A stretch of 64,000 bases of DNA from positions 8,959,745 through 9,023,744 of the forward strand of contig JANVCC010000011.1 of assembly GCA_025345505.1 (NCBI GenBank), read 5' to 3'. Of the stretch, positions 13,299 through 25,400 are shown in pieces. Position 1 is the stretch's first letter, and the number at the start of each line of letters is the position of its first letter. Below the pieces are notes generated by a model that was given only the letters and a program-made list of their open reading frames with translations, was not told the origin of the DNA and did not search any database. This DNA comes from Todiramphus chloris collaris (Eukaryota > Chordata > Aves > Coraciiformes > Alcedinidae). A program made the translations under genes and the position numbers.

Positions 13299-14110
13299 GA
13301 TCATAGAGCCTCTTGAGCGGGAAGTGACCTCAGGAGGTCTCTACTTCGATCTCAAGCTTAAAGCAGGGTGACCTCTGGGGTCAAACCAGGCTCTTCAAGT
13401 CTGTTTACCCAGTTGGGTCTTAAAAACCTCCAAGGGCAGAGACTGCAGAAGCTCACGAGTAACCTGCTCGACTGCTTGACTGCCCTTATAGTGACAAAAA
13501 TTTTCCTTACACCCAGCCTGAAACTGTCTTTTCAAGACTCATTTTCCCCACAAGGCACCCCTGTGAAGGGCATGGCTCTGTCTTTTGGATAACCTCCTTG
13601 CAAGTATTGGAAGGTCCCTCCAAAGCTGTTCCTTCCCCAGGCTGAACAAGCCCACTTTCCTCAGCATCTCCTCACAAGGCATGTCATCCAATTCCCACAG
13701 CCACAAAACTTGCTCCAGTTTATCAAAATCCACAAAATGGGATGCTTTATTCTGGATGCGGACTAATGAGTGCCAGGTAAAGGAGGATTAACACCTCCCT
13801 CAAACTGCAGGCTATTAATGCAGCCCAGGATGTTGTTGATCGTGTTTGATGCCAGGGAATAAGACTGGGCAAATGTTTAGCTTGGTGCCCACCAGGACCC
13901 ACAGGTCCTTTTCAGCCAAGTTGCTCCCAAACCCATCTGGCCCCAGCCTGTATGTCTGAAAGCAGTTCCTCATTCCCAGGGACAAAACTGGTACTTGCCC
14001 TTGCTGGATTTCATAGGGTTCCTGTCTGGGTCCCTCTGAACAGCAGCCCTGCCTTCAAGCAACTGCTCCACCAGGTTGGTGTCATCTGCAAACCTAATGA
14101 GATCTTCCAC
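13299..14110 (-). mobile_element. CR1 LINE fragment, antisense, 5'-truncated
   Basis: The element's 3' end lies at the left: GATCATAGAGCCTCTTGAGCG is a decayed form of the CR1 terminal TCATAGAATC motif. Moving right, the sequence follows the CR1 consensus read on the opposite strand: CTCCAAGGGCAGAGACTGC, the CTTCCCCAGGCTGAACAAGCCC block, the CACAGGTCCTTTTCAGC block, and GGTGTCATCTGCAAACCTAATGAG, which matches the coding sequence of the reverse-transcriptase FADDTKL region. About 810 bp are kept, covering the C-terminal part of ORF2 and the 3' end. Stops and frameshifts throughout make it a dead copy. It adjoins a MIR-like relic on its left. Confidence 0.9.
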
Positions 14111-15839
14111 ATTAAGCAGGCATCAGGGACAGGCGATGGCTTTGGACAATCTCCCTTGTAAAAAACCTCTGCCTCTCCTCCTCCCTTTCAAATCTCATAC
14201 ATTCACTGTTCCTTACATCCCAGTCCAGTAGTAATTTCCACCATTGCACCACACGCAGGAAATACTGTAGGTATTGACGTTTCCAGCATATCAAACATAA
14301 GCAATAAACCATAGAAAGCAAATTTTTATTTGGAGTTTCTGAAGCTGTTATCCAAGAAGAGCGACAAACAAAACAAGAATTGCCAAGTCACTCTACGTAA
14401 GATGCTCTTCAAAGCTGAATTTCATAGTTGGGTTTTTTTTTTAGCCCTGTATTTTCCTGGTCCAGTTGGTATTTCAAAGCTGAACTATTAGATACACAAC
14501 ATTAATACAGTCTTCTGTATCTGCACAAGGCATTTATTGTGTATCAGTATTCCATTAGCAGAGATAAAAGTTTTATAAACTGCTGCCTGAGGGTATAATG
14601 AATCTTTTCTCTAATGTCATCACACAGGTAAAATAGTATCTAAAATACAACTCACCATAGTAACCATCGTAACTGAAATAAAAACCGTGCATGAATATGT
14701 GTATGAAAGGTGACTGTGTGATAATGCTGTTGTTAGAAGAAGAAATACTGCACACAGTTCTTGTATAAAAGGAAAACCACATGATAAATTTATGAACACT
14801 GCATGATTTAGAAGAAAATGTTGTATCAGCTTTCTAAACAAATGGACTAGACTAATACATACATTATTCTACAAGCTTTTATTTCATAGCCTTAAAAATT
14901 AAAATATGTAATAAATGAGTCCACCTAAAGCCTGTTGTATTGAAGCTTTAAATTTATTTTGCAACTAGGTGACAAACTCATAGTATATTAAAAAATTGTT
15001 TAAACAGAATTTGTGAGTCAATACAGCACTCTCATGTGAGAACGACCACAAGACAACAGCCTAAAGAAGACCCCAACTTGACAGAACTTTATTCCTGTGT
15101 GTCATCAGTATGTTATTTTCCATTCTTTATGTCAGAACACAATTAAATCCACATCTCACAGATTTTTAAACAACAGTATGATGGTTTTTACTTTTAAAAA
15201 CCTATTTGCAACTTCAAAAGTGTCAGACAAAATTGGCTGCTATAACAGAAAGCAATGCTGCACCCTCAAGTCTCCAGATGAATGACTCTGGTGCCTTTGC
15301 TGCTGCTGACAGCTTTATGACGAAGCCTTGTTTGGCTCCTGAAAAAAAAACAACAGGAACACAACATGCCAACACCCAAACAGTGGCATTTTTCTGTAGG
15401 GTGGGAAGTCTTACACTTCCTTTCTCATCCACTGTTCATGGAAAAAAGACAGACATGCATGCCAAATGTCTACTAAGTCGAAATTCATATAGAAGGTACA
15501 GCACCTTGCAGTCACCAAAGTCACCTAAGGATTGCTTTTTTTCTACCTTTCTAGTACTGGATTGGGCTACTTCTCATCACTGTTTCCTTTGTTGCTCATG
15601 AGAAGGGTCATAATTTTTCATAGCTACTGCCCAGAGTAACACGACATATGATCAACACCAGCAGCATGAAATTACAGATCCAGGAGGGAATTTAAAGGAA
15701 AAGTGGAGAATTCTCTAAATAGTGAAATAGAAGCCAAGGAAAAGACAAATCAGCCCTACTCAGCTAAAATCTTGTCAGAAACATACTCATACTTAGCACT
15801 GCCCTATGGGAAGCCCATATCTAATTGGCTTAGCACTTA
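14111..15839. other. non-coding stretch between two CR1 copies
   Basis: Unique AT-rich sequence with no recognised gene. A 17-nt minus-strand cassette at 14656-14672 has very good splice sites on both sides but is too small to call. Confidence 0.55.
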
Positions 15840-16538
15840 TCAGGCTGGCTGATGAGTGGATTGAGAGCAGCCTTGTGGAGAAGGACTCAAGGGTACTGGT
15901 GGATGAAAAGTTGGACATGAGCAGGCAATGTGCAGTCACAGTCCAGAAGTCCAACTGTATCCTGGGAGGCAAGAAAAGAAGCATGGCCAGCAGGTTGGGG
16001 GGGATTCTGCCCTCTACTTTGCTCTGGTGAGACCCCACCTGGATTTCTGTGTCCAGATCTGGAGTCCTCAGCACAAGAAAGACATGGACCTGTTGACCAC
16101 ATTCAGAGGAAGAACACAAAAATGATCAGAGGGATGGAACACTTCTCCTGTGAAGAAAGGTTCAGAGAGTTGGAATTGTTCAGCCTGGAGAAGGCTCCAG
16201 GGAGACCTTATTTTGGCCTTTCAATACTTAAAGGGGGCCTATAAGAACAATGGGGACAATATCTTTAGTAGGGTCTCTTCCAATAGGGCAAGGGGTAAAT
16301 TTTTTTAACTAAAAGAGGGTAGAATTTACACTACATATATGGAAGAAATTTTTTACACTGACCATGGTGAAACACTGGAACAGGTTGCCCAGAGAGGTGG
16401 TAGATTCCCAGAAATATTCACGGCCAGGTTGGACATGGCTCTGAGCAACCTGATCTAGCTTACTGCAGGGATGTTGGACTAGATGACCTTTAAAGGTCCC
16501 TTCCAACTCAAAACATTCCATGATTCTACAATCCTGTA
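15840..16538 (+). mobile_element. CR1 LINE fragment, sense, 5'-truncated
   Basis: This copy runs 5' to 3' on the plus strand and keeps the end of ORF2 and the 3' end. The translation near its start reads [20 protein letters not shown], then [20 protein letters not shown], the usual CR1 ORF2 C-terminal block. Later come GAGACCCCACCTGGATTTCTGTG, AAGAAAGACATGGACCTG, GAACAGGTTGCCCAGAGAGG and GGTCCCTTCCAACTCAAAAC, and it closes with CCATGATTCTACAATCCTG, a decayed CR1 3' terminal repeat. Frameshifts and stops break ORF2 (TAG/TGA after the GILPSTLLW reading), so it cannot make an enzyme. The 5' end is approximate. Confidence 0.93.
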
Positions 16539-19500
16539 GTAGAGAAGCTATTCCAGCTTTAAGCCACTTCCTCACCTTTTCAATTCCTGGTCTTAGTCTA
16601 TGGCACAAGACTTAAAAATGTACAAGAAAACCCAAGCAAAAGCCCCGCACCTTAAGCAGCCTCACTGCTGCAGCCTGTAGCAAGCATTAGTGCCAATACT
16701 ACATCCTCTGTTCTCTTGTTTCTGCCTTAGTGCTGTTTTCTCTTCCATACTGCACATCCTCGGGGACCTGAGGATTTTAGGACATCAGCTGTGGCCTAAA
16801 AGCAGAGCCAGGACACTGGCCCTGCCCATGACTGTCTCTTTCATTACTAACACACCTCCTGGTCCACACTGCTAGCCGTCTCCCATGTGCTGCCTGGACA
16901 CAGCTCAGTAAATAACCCAGAAGATAGGCTGCTCCCAATAGGCAACATGGAAGAGATGAGCCTGCAGAGGAAAGGCAGGACAGAGGACTGCCATGTGAGG
17001 TGAGCTGTGCCTCTTACCCTCAGGACAAAGTAAAGGATCCTTTATATCTATTCCCACTCTTGTCTGCTGGAAAAAATAGGTTATCACTGTAAAATACTAT
17101 AATGCCTTACTAAAAACTTCATTTCTGATTGAAAAATTGAGTGAAAACAGCCACAAACAACTCTGGCCACATAGGTCTACCAAGCCAGCTCACTTTATTT
17201 CACTGCAAAAAATACACTGACAATGACTACCTTGAATATTTGATAAATGATGCAATTATAATCGCCCTAAAAGCTTGGTGCCTCATGAGTGATCGTTATT
17301 GAAAACTCTTGACATAACCCCCTCATTCCAGATACGCAAGGAGCAGAAACCTACCACGTGAGGAAAGATTAGGCGAATAAACTTCCAACCCTATGTGTAC
17401 TAAAGGTGGCTTTTGGGAACTTTCCCCAGTGAATGATAAAAATCTACTTCTGGTTTTGAGTTGAAGTATTGTCTTTTAAAAAGGACTTCCATGTACCCAA
17501 AGAAGTAGAAAGAAAACTTTCACTTAGGACAGGATGTCTCCAATCTGCCATGAGTTTGTGAATTTAAATGATAAAGGATGAACAGAAACTAATAATCCAG
17601 TTGTGAGCTCAGGTGCTGCTGTTTATTGAAGAAGGAGCTTGAGGATGAAAAGAGAGAAGAAAGAAGAAAGGCAGGAGGCTTTACTATGTTGTATTGTGCT
17701 AAAATACTGGCGGGGGGGGGGGGGGAGGCAGAAATCAACCTAGAACTAGCAGTCTGCACAGCAAAGAGAATTCTTGCACTGGTATGTGACTACAGGAAAT
17801 ACACTCACACCCTGCTACAACCACCGCTCACTGTGTGCCAGCCTGCCATTGAGCACAACAAACGGGACCAGACAGGCACTGCATGCTGAGTCTCCTCAAA
17901 AGGACACAGTGTGAGCACCTTTGCTAGGAATCCCTGCGGTGACACTAATCGGACCAGACTCAGCAATATTGAGAGCCCTTTCCAGAACCAAATACACAAG
18001 ACTAATGACCACAGAGAGCCCCACACAAAGCCTCGGGAGAAGGGTCTCAAAGGGATCCCAAGTACAGTGCTTGTCTCCTCACCACAAGCATCTCGCCCAC
18101 TCCTCTGATACTGAGATGTTTCTGCAGAATGAGCAGTTGTCTCACACAGGCTACCTGCAAAACAGTAGGCTTTGACAGCGCTAACAGCTTCAAAAATATC
18201 TCTAAACCTCATCTTTGGTACTATTTGATACTTCATTTCGGGGTAGTGCGTGGTATAAATTTTATGGGTCAAAATGCTGCATTTTTTCCTAGCGCACACA
18301 AATATAATTGCAGGTTATTACCAGATCATCTTCAAGGGGCTATGCTTCAGGAGCCTAGCCTTTAAGTAAATGACCTCACATTTCAACCACTAAATCTAAA
18401 CCAGGCCTTCTTGATGCCACAAATTTTAAGACAGCTTCTACCTCCTGTGTATATGAGTTTCAGAGTGATTCTAATAAGCAGTTCTTACTGGGAAGAAGTA
18501 TGAATTTCTCAATTATGAAAAATGATGAAAAAAAGGTCACTATGAACCTTTTTTATGGTGTCTATTTTTATAGACTCTAAGTCTTATTTGAAGAAATACT
18601 ACAATTTGAAAGATATCGTGAGAATTTTAGAGTATTCTGAAGGCCCTTATACTTTGTATGCCTTTTTAAAATTCAAAACCAAAACCAAATTATTTTCTGA
18701 TAACTATGCTTCAGCCATACTGCATAGATGCCAACAGCCAAACCACCATGAAAAGATTATTTTCTTCTAACAAATCTGAAATACAGTTTCTCCAAAGAAA
18801 TATACAGTCCTAGACAACATGTGAGCTGGTTTTATTTGTTTCTTCTCTAATTCAATCCCACATAAGTATGAACAACAGAAAATTTGTAAGATATTTTTCT
18901 GTAAGCTTTTGAGCTTTATAACATGGCAAAATATAAACTAAGAACAAATTATGTAGTGTGATGGAGTTTCTGCGAAAAACAACTTATTCAAGTGTACCTG
19001 TACTCTATTAAATGTCTGTTTCAACCTATGAAATCTAGAAATTATGCATCTTTCATCTTTTTTAAGTTAAAAACTCAGTGAGATAACACATGTCTTCTCA
19101 AGCTGTAGAGAAACAAAAAGAGTGGGTAATGGTTTTCAAAGAAAAGTCTTTGGCTCATCTGCCATTTTTTTACTGGTTTTTGCAAGACCTACCTTTGCTT
19201 TCAGCATTTCATTGTTCATTTCCTTTCATGGAAAAAGGCTATTCTATCTGTGTGTCTACATGTTGAAATTTCCGCTCATCTATCAAAAAAGCTTCCTGTA
19301 ATTTATAGTGAATGCTTGAATTAGGTCAGCCACAGAAGTTAGTATCTGTTACCAACTCTGAAGGAAAGTAACTTCTACCATTCTCACAACTCCAAGTTTT
19401 CAAGACTTTTATGTTCTCACCTTTACAAGAAACTCAGTTGAAAACATCTAAGGAAATTTCTGCAACCCTTTCCATGACTGTAAACACACTGAAATGCTAT

Positions 19501-20778
19501 TCTGTGCTGCTGCAGGTATGAAATGCTCCAGCCAATGCTTCATTCCTCGTAGTTGTTGGGAGCCATGAAAACTTATGAGAAAAATCACTATCAGACTACA
19601 AGGTGATTCATCTATGGCTTCTGTGTGCAAAGGGAAAACCAGATCTTGTATACTGGAAGCAAAAGGTTTAATCAAAATCAAAGCTTTTTGAATACAAGAT
19701 ATACTGAAAGAGTTAAAAGCTGAAAAATAATGAAGCTTTCACAATTCAAAAACCTACAGCCTGTACATGTTTGAAGCCAAATACGGGAGCAGGAGCAAGA
19801 ACCCAGAATCATATATAGCCAGAGGGAAACCACACAACACATTTGAATTATCAAAAGATGACAACAGAAATGTCAGGAGCACTTTGACCCCTCTGAGATG
19901 GAGAATGTTTTTCCTTTAATCTCTTTTCTCAAAACCCATACTTTACATTTCAAGAGAACTGTCATCATGATTTCCTGCAGTGTCTGCAAGTTCAAAAAAA
20001 TATATGAATTCCATTACCCATTTATACTAAATCCTCAAAATATAACTCTGCTGCTGAGTACATCAGTACAGTAGCTAGTCCTCCTGTGACATTTTAAGTG
20101 CAACTAGTTAAGAGTTATTGAATAACTCTAAAAGTGCTTAGCTATAAACGCAACTCTAATATTGTCAAGACTCTTGTAGCTCTACTATGACATAAGCAAC
20201 ATATGCAGCAGTGGGGCTGGAACAAACCTTCCCAGCAACTGAACTAACATCAATGCAGAAATTATTTTCAACCAGAAAGATGGTGGTAGCACTAAAATCC
20301 AGTATGCCTTCATAACACTAGCCTTAAACTCCATAAAAAGGAAAATGACAACATTTCAGAGACAATAAATAAACAACCTAGCTTTTCTTTTCCTGTCTTC
20401 TGTACCACTTGACATTCACCAGTCTTTGACTTCTCTTTTCTAGGGCAATACCAGTTCCAAGACACAGAGGCAGAACACTGGACCTTCAAGCACCATGATC
20501 AAGGCTGAGATCTCCATTAGCTGGCCACGACAGGAGACACTTATCAGTGGCAGGACAGCTTGGAAAATGCGATTCCACAGCAGCGACCCTCAGCTTCTAG
20601 CAGGTGCACAGATCCCACACTGCTAGTGAACACATCATCTGAACTTATGATAAATGTTATGCTTTTGTTTCACTACAGCAGGAATCCACATCCTTTCTCC
20701 TCTTTCACTATCAGCGTATTCCAAGGTTACAGGAAATGTGTGCCCAACTGCCTGTCAGGCATGTGACATCATCTTTGA
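16539..20778. other. non-coding stretch, nothing recognised
   Basis: About 4 kb of unique sequence. A G14 run lies at 17712-17725. The longest open frame (minus strand, 17805-18299, 164 codons) has no domain I can name, no codon bias and a composition like its surroundings. No gene was called. Confidence 0.6.
17712..17725 (+). repeat. poly(G) run, G14
   Basis: An unbroken G14, preceded by TGGC and followed by AGGCAG. Mononucleotide G of this length is uncommon, prone to slippage, and often miscounted in sequencing. Confidence 0.95.
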
Positions 20779-20890
20779 AAGAAAGAAAAAAAGCAAAACA
20801 AAAACAACAAAACAACACACTAAAAAGAACCAAAAACAAAACAAAACAAAAAAAAAACCCAAATGAACCAAAATGAAAAAAACAACCACA
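20779..20890 (+). repeat. A/C-rich low-complexity tract
   Basis: Mixed AAAAC, AACAAAACA and AAACCC words over about 110 bases, complementary in style to the T/G-rich tract at 11449-11592. There is no fixed period. Confidence 0.9.
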
Positions 20891-22288
20891 AGAGTCACAG
20901 TTCATGAGTCTCCTGGTTTGTGCTAGTACTGGCTAGCTTTGGGGTTATTTCTGAACTACAGCCTCCTAAGCCTTTCTCAAAGTGTTATTTGGTTTCTGCA
21001 CCTAGCCTTCAAAATCAAGTCTAGTTCTGCGGCTCACATAACTTCTATCAGATTTACAGCTTGATAGAGAACAGCAGTATTTGTTCACCAAGTTTTACAT
21101 GCTGAACAGTGTACCTGCCTCATCAGTAACGGTATGCAAAACAAAACACATTAAGGATGAAGACTCTGATGTGCTTTACCCTCCTTTTTTCTTTTAACAT
21201 TACATAAAAGAGACAAAGACTTCTGTTGTGTTGCCAGTGCAAATAAACTCTTGAACACCATCCACGTACAGAAGCGTTGCTTGTGTGGCTGCTCAGCTAA
21301 GCTTCCAGTGCTGCCCTTGCCTCTCAGATGGAAGGTCTTACGAACACTGCAAAGCTTCCTGTCAAATGCTGCTCAGCTATTTATCGTACGCATCTAGAAC
21401 CTAAATCATAAATTCATTACGTAACTGTAAGACACTGTAAGAAAAGGTTTTAACAGCTCATCTGTCACATGCATTGTTCTTGCAGCATTTAAATATTAAT
21501 TTTATTACTAATTTTATCTACAAACTTTACTTAATACAGAGGCAGTACCTCAAACATTTGGGACAATATATTGGGGCACATGAAAACATCTACTAAAAAA
21601 CCAAATAGCTTGGATTTAGTGCAAACAACTTCCAAAAAAGAAAATTACTATGAAACGACAAAGCAACAGTGGCTATGAAAGAAAATTAACTCCTACATCC
21701 AGTGTATGCTACATTAACTGTGAAAATACTGTGCCACTGGAGGCAAAGGGCAACCAGCTCTTCCTGCTTAAAATGCTGGTAACTTCTCTCTGATATTTGT
21801 GTCTAAACTTTCCCTGTTTACCCCAGCCTGAGATGCTTGTGCTGTGATGCTTGGCCTACCACAGCTCCAAGGAGACTACACTCTGCCACACCTGAATTCC
21901 TCTTTTGCTTTCCTACACACTGATGCCCTGTATGCTACAGCAAACTGCAGCTTCTCTTGTAAAGAATCTCCACATTCTTGCTTTTTAAATACAGCTTTGT
22001 TAGGTCTCTGTACATCTTCCTGATAATAAAAGGTCTTGTGGATAGGATATGCACTCTTGCATATGTAGAAAGCCCTATGCTTTTAGAAAGCTGAAATCAT
22101 GCTTTACAATAAAATTAACAGAATTCTTACATGTTACACTATCTTTCAGCTCAATTTTAATATGAACATGAGTGTGTTTTCCTGTGTCCATTCAGGTCAA
22201 TAAAATCTTGTAGGTCCACATCCTTAGCCTCAGAGTTTATTCTTCAATTCAAAAGGAGAAACTTCATCTTTACCTATACCATTTTAGG
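20891..22288. other. non-coding stretch, nothing recognised
   Basis: Unique AT-rich sequence with short frames only. No repeat or gene was recognised. Confidence 0.6.
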
Positions 22289-22420
22289 TTTTGGTTTTTT
22301 TGTTTGTTTTGTGGGTTTTTCTTTGTTGTTGCTGTTTTTTGTTGTCGTTGTTGTTTTAATTGCCAAAAAAAAAAAAAGAGAGAGAGAAGAAAAATAAAAG
22401 AAAGGGGAAGAAAAAATGAT
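22289..22420 (+). repeat. G/T-rich tract followed by A-rich and GA-rich tract
   Basis: The first part (to about 22352) is built of GTTTT, TTGTTG and GTTGTTGTTG words. After a short TTTTAATTGCC spacer come A13, a short GA run and purine-rich DNA. The two halves are composition-biased in opposite senses, which produces spurious frames on both strands. Confidence 0.85.
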
Positions 22421-25400
22421 ACCATGAGAAACAGCAAGGAAAAAAACAGTAAGAAAAGTGGGGAGTACATTTTTAAAAGTGTGTACCAAACATGTAAAAT
22501 CAATTGTCTCAGGGCAAGTCAGGAGGAAAAAAGGAATACAGGAAAAAAGGAATATGGTTTGGGCTTGGGAGACATACACTGGCTACAGCAGTGATCAACT
22601 TCCCTACCACCAGCAATTCATTACATCTTAATGCACTTAATGGACTAAGGCTGAAAAATATAATTAGAGCAATAAAAAAAGGCAAATAGGAAAAAGATGT
22701 TATGCTGGTTGCTTGGATGCCATTCCCAGCCACTCTGTTCATCCTGATCCCAACATCAGCATGCGGAGGAGGGAACTGTGACTGATGCTTTGTTCCTGAT
22801 CTCCTCTTTAGCAGATACTCTAACAGCACCTATGGATTCCACATCATGGTGGCAGAAAAAATGACAGCACCTCTCTCTGAGATGTTACAATCTAGGTAAA
22901 AGAAAAAGTATAACCGATTAACAGAAACAGCAGATGGCAGGAAGCACGAAGAAGCAGAAGTCATCAGTGCGTAAGCACTTCCTGGCATTTTATACCAAGA
23001 CACCTTTAAGGAAGCCTTTGAGAGACAGCAAATAAACTTGTGGATCTTTATGTGCGGGTTCCCCAGGGAGGTGATAAGTACAAAAGTAAAAGCTTGTTAT
23101 AAAGACGTGAGGAAAACAACTTGTCACCTTGTCACCAGAATGGGGCACACAGTCCACACACCACCCATGTACAAGGCACTTCAGAGAGGGTGACCCAAAG
23201 ACATCAAAGAAGACAAGCTGCAGAGCTGATAGAGGCTTTGCATTTCTGAAACGTTACAGAGAATCACACTGTACAGCTACAGCAGGTTTCGTAACCCACG
23301 GGTGAACTGGAAGTGGGTTCCATACTGCTAGCTCCTACCAGTGAACCCCTGCACCACAGTCTCCAGTTTTCATCTAGGGCTGAGAATTTGTTCTGCCTTA
23401 CACATTTAGCAACATATGTAAGCAGAAGGGTTTGGGGGAAGAGGCACTGCTGCAGCGGGGATCACCATGGGCAAGACACTTAGCAACCAGCCTCTCTAAG
23501 TGGTACCCTTCTCCCCCTCTCTCACCTCCATGACAATGGATGCCCAGCCAGACTTTCACCAGCTGGATCTCCTTTCAGCTGTGTTTGGCAACAGTGTAGT
23601 AGTTTCGTTCCTCATTTCTTGGAGCAGAGAGTAGGATACGCCAAAATTTAGCATGTTAGTAGTTTCCCCCCCACAGGCACCTGGCCATATTATAAAAGGC
23701 TGATGTAACAGACTGCAGTTTTGGAGGGGGATAAGTGGGTATTTTGTGTAGGAGAAATATTTCTGCTGTATATATAAAAAGCCCTCTGCATATTTCCATA
23801 TAAAGCAAAGTTGATAAAACACACAAGACACTACTCGAACCCATGAATTTCCAGGATTGTATCTTTGTTCCTTCTCACAACAATACAGTTGGATGTAGAC
23901 AACCAAAACAGAAAGAGAGATAAAATACACACAAGAAAAAAAGCAATGGGAGTATTAGCACAAATTGTAATGTGTTAGATAACCAGATAAACTATCTCTG
24001 TAACACAGACAGGTTCAGAGAGAGACAAAGTAGCGCAAATCCTTATGCAGAATCCCTATCACACACCAGATGATCCTTTACAGCAGGATTTTCTAATGAG
24101 AGAATTAACTGACTCATTCAATGCCTTACACATTCATTGTTTAAAATCATACAGAAGAATTTTTTAATGAAAGGATTTATCTACTCTAAATGATATGTTG
24201 TATAGGAAAAAAGAAACAAACATCAACAACAAACCACCTGAAAGTCACTGTGCTGTGCAAAACTTACAAAATACAGAAAATATAGCTGCACCGATTTAAA
24301 ATTTTTATTCCAGCTAGACTTAATAAAAACCCTAGTGATGGTCTAAAAAGACATTTTCCTTTCCAATTAACAAGTCAGGGAAAATTATACAAATTCCTAT
24401 GGAAGTCTTTAATTACATAATTCTAAATTACAGAATGAAAAACTGTGCCAGAAAAAAGGTTTGGGCAAATTACAGACATTCCTATTGTACTTTGATAGAC
24501 CTGTCTTCAAATACATGATACTCTATTAAATCAACCTAATTTCTCAACCCTCTACATCATACAGCTATAAAGATTATACAGAGAAGTCCACATATCCTAT
24601 GCAGACAGGGGAAGTGTTGTATAATTTCACTGTATGTAAAATTAAAATTGAGATTCTTGAGGATACACCAGTATTATCAAAGAGTCCCCTCCGATAAGAA
24701 CATACTTTTTCCAAGAAGAAAAGAGGGGTCATGAAAATATTTATCTGTAAAGATAATTACAGTGTTGCAGGATTTTTAGGGGTTTGTTTGTTTGCATAAC
24801 CAGTTGTATGAAAGCTAGTAGGCATTAATGAAATAAGATCCTGGATTAAATCAGGGTTAATGAGATCAGGAGTAGACACATCATTATTCAAACCACACAC
24901 CATGTGAATAGTATGTGCTGCCAGACTTGTAAATCAGAGATTAGAATTTAACACTCTTCCTTCTGCAGTCTGACAGTTTAGGACTAAAGGTCCCTTCATA
25001 AACATTTCTGGTGTCCGCTTGCCAGAACGTCACAAGAAAACGTATTATGGTTCCTGTTTTTCCTGGTGCTAAGCACCACCAATTTCAAGAGGAAACTGAT
25101 TGCAGAGGCAGTTCCTCAGCACTTCTGAGAGCCACATTCATCAAGTCTTACAACCCTTGCAGCTGTCAAGCAAAATTTGTTATTTAGTTATTTTCCTTCT
25201 TAATCTCGCTTTTCTTCCTACAAACACCCCAGCAGGTAGAGTTCAATTCATCTGAATTTGGAATGCAGCCATACGCTTTGTGGATTCCTTTCTGTCTACA
25301 ACAGCCTTCTGAGTTTCAGCACATCACTCATATGCTCATCTCCAGTGGTGGTTCTCTTTCCAGTATTTCTGGTATGCAAAAGTTTACTGTACAGACCGAA

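Noticed and set aside
17805-18299. 164-codon minus-strand open frame, the longest in the window
   Set aside because: No recognisable domain, homologue or codon bias; several similar frames overlap it on the other strand; this length is expected by chance in 64 kb.
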